Positions 57,501 to 64,000 of a stretch of 64,000 nt of DNA are shown piece by piece. Positions within the stretch are counted from its first letter, which is position 1, and the number at the start of each line of letters is the position of its first letter. The stretch is from contig NC_088790.1 of assembly GCF_949628265.1 (NCBI RefSeq), positions 25,610,545 to 25,674,544 of the forward strand, given 5' to 3'. The notes below the pieces were generated by a model. It saw only the letters and a list, made by a program, of their open reading frames with translations. It was not told the origin of the DNA and ran no database searches. This DNA is from Cloeon dipterum (Eukaryota > Arthropoda > Insecta > Ephemeroptera > Baetidae). Position numbers and translations under genes: made by a program.

Positions 57501-57800
57501 CACCGTTCAACGCATGCAATCGCGTTAAAAACTCCATATGCCCCTCTTTCGCGCTCCGGCTCTGGAAGCACTTGATCCAATTTCGAGCGCTGCGTCAATT
57601 TGCATTACTTTGTTCTGCAGCTGCGACACAACATATTCATTTCGCTCGCGCGTGTGGCATGTATGTGATTTGTAATGCGTGTCGTCCCTTACACACATGT
57701 ATACACGCGCGCATCCATAAAGCTGGGTGCTTTCAAGCCCAGCGAGAGAGTGAGCGAGCGAGCAAGCGAGCGAGCGACAATATGCGGAGAGGAGAGTGAG

Positions 57801-57803
<3 letters not shown>
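54566..57803. other. Intergenic DNA
   Basis: AT-rich sequence with a GA-rich patch at 55250-55310 inside a GC-richer island (55070-55460). No gene was recognised. Confidence 0.35.

Positions 57804-57860
<57 letters not shown>
57804..57860 (+). repeat. (GA)n microsatellite
   Basis: Uninterrupted GA dinucleotide run of 57 bp, preceded by impure 'gagcgagcaagcgagc' sequence. It is followed by CT-rich sequence at about 57945-57970, so a hairpin or GAGA-factor cluster is possible. Confidence 0.95.
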
Positions 57861-57862
<2 letters not shown>

Positions 57863-59029
57863 AATTACGCGCGCCGCCGGATTATACCCGAGTTGGCATC
57901 ATTATTTTGTTTTGTTCACGAACACAGGTGACGTGAATTGGATGCTCCCTCTCTCTCGCTCTCTCTCGCGGGGCGGCTTCGCTACACTCTACGTACTCCA
58001 ACCCTCCACCGCGGCTGATGGCAGGCTTTAATATGAATCGAAACCGTCTATTAAGCGGGCCCCAAAGTGTTTATACAAAGTTAATCCAGCGTTTATGCCC
58101 GATAATAAATTACACGACAAATTTGAAAATGTGCAAATTTCGAAAACCGGCTAAAAGTTTCTGCCCGTTTCCGGATTTTTTAATAACGTTCTGCTCCATT
58201 AAAAGTTTTCAAAGTAGAGAGAGCCCGTTCGCTGCTTCACATATAAGAGGAGATGAAAGCAGTACTCGGCAATATCGATCTAGCCTGCGAGAGAGAGAAA
58301 AAAACCCATCAAGCCGATGGTGAGCGCCGAGATTTTCCTGCACTCTGCTTGCTCGCGTGAACCAACGGCAAATATTACCCTCAACCAATCCGCACAATTA
58401 TTATCTCAGGTCGACCTCTTGCAGCGTGTCGAACGCCTGGTGCTGAGTGAGTTCTCGTGTCGTGTCCGCGCGCCAAAGATAAACTCACACGCGCGTCTGG
58501 TCGCCGGAATCAACAGGTGGTCACTTTTTCCTGCTAGTCTTAATACCCGCCGGGTCATCGAGTCTTCGAGTGATTTTTGCCGATAATCGGTTTCCAACGG
58601 ATAAAAAAACAGTGTCGAATATATTTTTTTACTGTAGATAAATATAGTTCCTCGGTCGAAAACCGTGTCAACAATTTTTTTCTTACCAATTGAGGCATAT
58701 TTTGAGAAACTCTTAATTAAAAAATTTTATGCCCTTCGATTTGCAGGAATTTCTTCCATTTTAGTGACCTACCAAGTTTGGCAACGTGGCAAAATTGTTG
58801 GGCGTTTAATATAGATCATTTTAGACACCATCAATTTATCTCCTCTGCCGCATTTTCTGGAAAAATCAACATTACAAAAATTGCCCAACTTTGAGCCCAT
58901 GTAAAGGAGGCATTTTTTAATTCCGACCTAAAATTTTGGGGTGCTAATTTCATCAAAATCAGAGACCCTCTTGCCAATGCAGCGGGCCACTTTTTTTAGA
59001 TCCTGCCCTGTATATATTTCTTTGACTTA
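57861..59029. other. Intergenic DNA with CG-rich island
   Basis: 57865-58010 and 58310-58600 are CG-richer than their flanks. No exon is supported. Confidence 0.35.
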
Positions 59030-59300
59030 AAGAGGATGGATCCTGCAAAAGCCTGGAAAATCCTCATCCCTTAGGATTAGGTTGAAGCCAAAATTGACCT
59101 AAATTTTAGAAAAATTTGTTAACATGGTTTTTAAATGGTGAGGACCCTGTCTCCTTAATTGAATTCCTTTTTTTATTTCACAACGAAGAGTTTCCCTAAA
59201 AGGTTTCATGCGCTGTTGGACAGATCTCGACGAGAGGAATCGAAATCCTCCAAGAAAATGTGGTCAAAAGCGCTCAAAATTTTGGAGAAAATTGTAAAAC
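59030..59300 (+). repeat. Dispersed repeat family R5, copy 4
   Basis: Plus-strand copy collinear with 7790-8110, including 'gacagatctcgacgagagga' and 'gctcaaaattttggagaaaa'. Family details are given at that entry. Confidence 0.8.
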
Positions 59301-60211
59301 AAATTGTTTCTCGATCAACTGCTTTATTTTGGATCCAACAATTCAAATAATTTTCAATTTTTGCCCTGTATTATATCGATCTACTCTTAATTGTGTTATA
59401 ACTTAAACCATTTATTCTGAATTTATTAACAAGAAAAGAAAATAAAATTTTCCTGAAAATTTAGGAATTTTTTTCTTCTAAAGTAAGTGAATAAATTCGC
59501 ACAAGTTGATTACTTGGTTGTCTACAATGCTCATAAATTCCACTCACGAGAGACTTGCTCGTCGACAGTGGTTTACAGTGGGCAAATCTCCGCCTGCCCA
59601 GTGCCATATACGTATAGTGAGTGAGTGAAACCTTTCCACTAGTTGGCGGAATGTTTGCTCCGGCGGCCATTTTTATTTTCCCCCTTTCACATTCCGGCAG
59701 CTGACGAGAAATTAAAATTAGAACCGGGACGGCGGGTTCTGAGGAGGCCTGTGTTTTTGCCGCCGCTTCACCGCCGGCGAGTTTCGTCGCAAAATGAGCG
59801 AGCAGCATTTTTTTGCCACTGCCGCTGCCGCCGCCGCCGCGCGCCCTCTCTGTCGCCAGCTTTTGTCTTCTTATTTTATTAAATGCCCAGCAGGCGTTGT
59901 GCTTTTCTTCTTGTTTGCTCAATGCGCCGACCAACCGGAAATCAACGCTTCGCAGCTTATTTATAAACTCTTTTTTTTAAATTGTGATTTTTATCTCTCC
60001 AAGCAGGGAACGTTTAGGTGCATTTTTGTTTGATTTTGAATAAGATTGATGCATTTGACCAATTTTTGTTGGGGTGTGGAATAGAATTTGAAAAATAAAT
60101 TGTTTACAGACATTTCGTATGCAAGGGCTTTTCTTGAAAAAACGGAATTTGGCACTTTCTTAAATACGAGTAACGATAAAAAAACGGCCAAAATAGATTG
60201 AACAGTTTCAA
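59301..60211. other. CG-rich island in AT-rich DNA
   Basis: 59560-59860 is CG-rich and includes a GCC-type run near 59814-59841 that yields poly-Ala or Arg/Gly frames. A minus-strand ATG in a good context at 59670 ('aaaaatggcc') opens 13 codons before possible donors. It could be a first exon, but nothing proves it. Confidence 0.3.
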
Positions 60212-60661
60212 TAATTGAACCAGCCCGTTGGCTCGCATTGTTAAGGCACTCTCAGGAGTGTCAAAGCAATGTGAGGTATTTGAGCAGTTCGGAGATCTAA
60301 TACTGGCTACCCAATGTCAGAGATGGCAAAAAGTGGTTAGTTTAGTGACTCGAATTGCTCAAATTGCTCGACGGGCTGGGAGGCGCACCGGCGCCGACTC
60401 GCTACTTGCTGGTTTGCACCTTTCCAGCATGCGTGATTTGGCTTCACGGGACAAATGTCTAGCGTTTCAATGCAGTCCTCGGTGCGGAGGCAAGTGGCCC
60501 TTGAGTGGGCTGGGTCCCTGTGCGGCCTGGTGCGCCCATGTTATCCGTTCGCGGTGTTATTGGGACCCGGGTTTCAGCATTCGTGCTAGTGCAGTGCGCG
60601 CCGTTCCCGGTCCTCGGACGGACAAGGATAAAAAGAGCAAAAAAAAAAAAAAAAAAAAAAA
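60212..60661 (+). mobile_element. tRNA-derived SINE with poly(A) tail
   Basis: The start resembles a tRNA: 'gttggctcgcattgttaagg' looks like a degenerate pol III A box and 'gcagttcgga' about 50 nt later like a B box. A GC-rich body follows, then an A-run of over 20 nt ending at 60661. The flanks repeat 'aataattg' (60213 and just after the tail), a likely target-site duplication. The 145-codon frame across it is composition only. No second copy was seen in the window. Confidence 0.6.
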
Positions 60662-60944
60662 ATAATTGCAGTATTGATGGAGGAAGTGGATAATTTCTAA
60701 TTTTATTTTTTATGTCACAAAATATTGTAGATTTCAATTTATAACAATTTTGAGGCCGCGGTATTTTAAAGAAAAAAATGTAATTCACAAAGCGAATGAA
60801 GCATTTAAAACTTCAGATGGTTAAATTTCTGTAATGTTCAAGAATGGTTAATTTTTTAAAACATTTTTACATTTTCAGTGATTTGTAACTTTGATTGTTT
60901 ATGATGTAAATAAAAAAAATGGTCTCTAAAATGTTCTATGTCAC

Positions 60945-61075
60945 CTAACAACCTTCCCACAATGATCAAATTCGGTCAAGGTCACTAAAATTAGGCCAAA
61001 ATTTTCAAAACAATTCCTGTATGTACATGAAATTTTTTAAATTCGAGATGGCCAAAATTGTGCCCTATTCACGAG
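60945..61075 (+). repeat. Dispersed repeat family R7, copy 2
   Basis: Relative of 40675-40860: 'aaccttcccacaatgatcaa', 'tcaaggtcactaaaa' and 'gagatggccaaaattgtgcc'. Confidence 0.6.
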
Positions 61076-62974
61076 ATAATAACAGTTCATGTTGATACAC
61101 TTTAGCACATTCTAAAAGGGTGAGGTCCAGAGCCCTTCAGTTCATTAGAGCAGGTCAATTTGAGTCTAATTGTGTTCAACTTTTGCGTTTCTGTAAATTA
61201 CCAGCTGAGATTTGGTGGCGACAAAAATTTTCAGCAATATTTTAAAAACTGGATAATGTCAAGAAAAGGAATATTTCGAAAAAACCTATTTTAGAAGCTC
61301 TCTATATATTTTGCTTTGAATTTTACGAAAAATTACCCATAATAACTCTACTGGCCTTTTTTCAATCGAACTTATATCGAGGGGAATCCGTTGCACGTCT
61401 AAATTTTTGCTTGAAAATGTGAAGAAATGAAATTTTTGCGTTTATAGGATTTTCCAAAAATGTTTTTAAGGCCCTGCAAAAATTAAAAATAAAAATGTTC
61501 CACCTATAGATTCTCATGTAGTGTAATTTTGTTTTTCCGCTGTTAAAGAGAAAAACCGTCCAGCGACCAGGGTTCGCCAATTTTGCAAAAAACAGGTGGA
61601 AAAATTCCACATTTTTCCGAATTTAACCCTAAAAAGGTTACATTTTGCGCCAAAAAAGTGAGAAATTTTGGAAAATTAAGACGAAGTGCTAAATTTTTGT
61701 TATTTTATACTGATTTTGTAGAAATCCCTATTTTTGGTCATCCATCATGAGAATTTTTTATCTTAAAAAAATGAATGTGTTTCAGTAAAATGCGCAAAAC
61801 ACAGTTTTTTTTGCATTGCAGTGGGTTTTCCGGAAAAATGCGGGTGTTTCTCTTGTAATAAACTGCAAAGTGAACAATGTGTACCCTTTGCAAGTTTTTT
61901 TCTATCAATTTAAATGAAATGCAACACTGCTTTACATTTCCATTTATTTCCACCCTCGTGGAAAACCGATTATTTATTTTATTATTTAACTGAATCGCTT
62001 TTCTCGGCAGAACTCGCAGAAGCACAAAATTGCAACTTGAGCGAAGAGCAGAAAAGCGCGCGCCAAATCAAATTAAGCAAAGTTGCGTTGAGCCGGATTG
62101 AATGGCCCTGACGCGCCGGCTGCAGCCAGCGAGCGGCTGCACGAATCAAAGGCGGGCCTGCCCGCCCGCCGAGCAGGCCGGCCCAGCAGGTTGCATACCC
62201 TCTCTCTCTCTCTCTCTCTCGCTCTCTCTCGGCCGTCGCTGCTGCCTGGCCTGGGCCATTCCGCTCACGAACGCGAGAACGAACGCGATCGCAATCGCCG
62301 TCGCCGCGACGATAAAATGCGAAATCGCATTTTTGTTTGCTCGCGAGCCGCTGCGTGCAAATTGGCCGGCCCGCTCGCGTGTAAAAATCTGCCACCGACC
62401 GGCAAATCGATTTTTGCCGCGCACCCACCCCCGCCGATCCCGCCGATCGGCCACTTTCCGCAACTCCACTTTGCGTCGGCAACCTTCGGGGAACGGCCGG
62501 CACGCCGACTGATCGAATTCCGCTGCGTGCGGCCATACATTCGGTTGTCTCATGGAGAAATGTCCGACCACTTTTCAAAGTGTAACTTCGTTTCAAGTTG
62601 AGCCTATTTCTAGGAACGGAGGAACGAAACCTCTTTCGTCTAGACGTCAGCAGCAATCCAACCGGGACGGATCAGATCACATTACGAATCATTTTTATTT
62701 CCAGGAATATCCTTTCTCCAACTTTGCTGCGTCTTTTAAACGTTTATTTTTAACCGTTTAAGGCATTTTTTACGAATCCCTTCACTGTTTACCATTTTTG
62801 TATGTGTTTAGAAAAAAATTAAATATTTATTTTACACAACAAGGAAACAGTCTACCAAAACAGACATTTTTATTGCTGTATTTTTAACCTCTGAATTAGG
62901 AACAGATTAAAAAAAATTCAAATCATTTCTTGTAGAGTCTACATTAAATGAAATTTTATTAATTATGGTTAGAG
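61076..62974. other. No gene seen; CG-rich island at 62040-62560
   Basis: The island has long overlapping open frames in four of six frames (up to 224 codons), a (CT) run near 62200-62230, and many CG dinucleotides. This is the signature of composition rather than of one coding sequence. It may be a promoter or first exon of a gene beyond the window. Confidence 0.35.
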
Positions 62975-63110
62975 TTCACAGCCAGCCGCTAGCCATGTGA
63001 AAAAGGGTAAAAAATTAAAAAGTGCAGGAGGAAAAATGTCTCGCGGCTCTTCGGGCCATTAAGCACTATCAAACTTCATGTTTAAAATATTGTCAGCCAC
63101 GCCAGCCGCC
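62975..63110 (+). repeat. Repeat R8, second copy
   Basis: Matches 14050-14190 in the spacer of the array: 'cagccagccgctagcc', 'aaaaattaaaaagtgcagga', 'ccattaagcac' and 'gtttaaaatattgtcagcc'. It lies far from the array, so the block is a mobile or dispersed repeat. Confidence 0.7.
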
Positions 63111-63244
63111 AGCTAACTTTTTTTAAAACGGAGCAGTTGTTTCATTTCCTTTTGCTTACCACTGGTTTTTAACAATTTTTACCAATTTCTTACGTAAGAA
63201 ATGCAAGATATGTATTTTTATTCCGTTTTTTCCTGTGAAAATAT

Positions 63245-63385
63245 AAAATTTGCGGTCGGAGTGGTCAAAATTTCCTGTATTGTGCAGATTTTTTCTTTTA
63301 AATTGTCATTAAGCTGCCTTAATTTCTCCAAAAATTACTGTCAAGTTTTCTAGTTGAGGTCATGAGGAAATAATTGGAAAATTAT
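63245..63385 (-). repeat. Dispersed repeat family R9, copy 3
   Basis: Reverse strand of the block in 33375-33590 and 35985-36205: 'ggagtggtcaaaattt', 'ttgtgcagatttttt', 'aatttctccaaaaatt' and 'gaggtcat'. It is more diverged than the other two. Confidence 0.6.
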
Positions 63386-63708
63386 AGAAAACTCAGGTGC
63401 AAATATTGCTAGAAAATAAGTATAATTTAAAAACGCTTTTTACCTCTGCACTACATTTTTTTGGATTCGGATTTTTTTGCAACCCTGCTTTCCTTCCTAA
63501 AGAATAATATTTTTTGCAAGATTGTGACAGTTATTAGTTGTTTCTTAGAATATTAAATCTATGTTTTTTAAATTCCTCCTTTTTTCCAATTAGAATTTCG
63601 TGGAAGCGTGACTGAACCCCGAGACAACAAAGCAAAAGCACGCCTTGCTCGCACAAAAACGCAAAACTATCTTCCGGTTTGACAACGACCAACAACTAAA
63701 ACGGAAAT

Positions 63709-63848
63709 CGTCCTGGTCCCGGCCAATTTGCGTAACTTTCAACAACCAAACGCGAATTTCCTTGTTGCAAGAAAAGGTCAACAACCAATTCGACAATGAA
63801 ATTTTGGGTGTTTGTTGAACGTTGCGCAATTTTGACGGGTCCAGGACG
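63709..63848. repeat. Fold-back sequence with about 37-bp arms
   Basis: 'cgtcctggtcccggccaatt' followed by 'tgcgtaactttcaacaa' is repeated inverted as 'ttgttgaacgttgcgcaatt' followed by 'ttgacgggtccaggacg', with about 60 nt between. It is probably another small fold-back element. The minus-strand frame through it is not supported as a gene. Confidence 0.7.
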
Positions 63849-64000
63849 AAATCCTAATTGGATAAATGTACACTTACAATTTCCGAAATTCGGAAGGAAT
63901 ATTAAAAAATAATTAAGTTTCTGTCAGCTCGCAATTAATTAAAATAAAAACAATTCATTGCCACAAGGTAACTTTTATGAAAATGCCAATTTATATTCAC

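Noticed and set aside
57389..58031. Overlapping frames with long Arg-Glu runs
   Set aside because: They translate the (GA)n microsatellite.
59461..59934. 157-codon minus-strand frame
   Set aside because: Composition-driven frame over a CG-rich island; only a short part was kept as a speculative first exon.
60228..60665. 145-codon open frame ending in poly-Lys
   Set aside because: It runs through the SINE body into its poly(A) tail; the Lys run is the A-tail.
61982..62656. 224-codon minus-strand frame and rival plus-strand frames
   Set aside because: Several mutually exclusive long frames in a CG-rich island, with Arg-Glu runs from a CT microsatellite. No conserved domain is visible.

Overview
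The window looks like nuclear DNA of an arthropod, most likely an insect. It is AT-rich, its genes are split by GT-AG introns (often 50-600 nt), the recognisable proteins are conserved animal proteins, and short fold-back and dispersed repeats lie between and inside genes. The species cannot be fixed from the sequence. All gene models were joined by hand from reading frame, splice-site dinucleotides and intron phase; none has transcript support here.

Layout. 1-6.6 kb: intergenic DNA with repeats. 6.7-7.6 kb (minus): a three-exon gene for a 114-residue LEM-domain protein without a membrane anchor. 12.2-21.1 kb (plus): a tandem array of five paralogous genes with about 1.8-2.0 kb spacing. They encode predicted type I single-pass membrane proteins: signal peptide, Cys/Asn-rich ectodomain, one membrane helix and a roughly 110-residue tail ending in a conserved block with two tyrosines. 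Copies 1 and 3 are intact, copies 2 and 4 are frameshifted, and copy 5 lacks most of its tail. I do not recognise the family; it is the best candidate here for an undescribed system. A possible orphan exon follows at 21.6 kb.

24.7-41.4 kb is a compact housekeeping block. AASS (bifunctional lysine-ketoglutarate reductase/saccharopine dehydrogenase, 15 coding exons, plus) comes first. CEP43/FOP-like (centrosomal LisH protein, 6 exons, plus) follows. BPNT2/IMPAD1 (Golgi PAP phosphatase, 6 exons, minus) is convergent with CEP43. A membrane-anchored MPPE1/Cdc1-like metallophosphoesterase (6 exons, plus) is divergent from BPNT2. 45.6-49.8 kb (minus) holds the 3' five exons of an unrecognised coiled-coil protein gene. 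From 49.8 kb to the end I find no convincing protein gene, only repeats, a tRNA-derived SINE, microsatellites and CpG/GA-rich islands.

At least ten dispersed repeat families are visible by comparing the window with itself, including two fold-back (MITE-like) families. One of these has five copies, and three of them lie in introns. The housekeeping genes do not form a pathway (lysine breakdown, centrosome, sulfation by-product removal, GPI or phosphodiester metabolism). The array proteins are unrelated to them.
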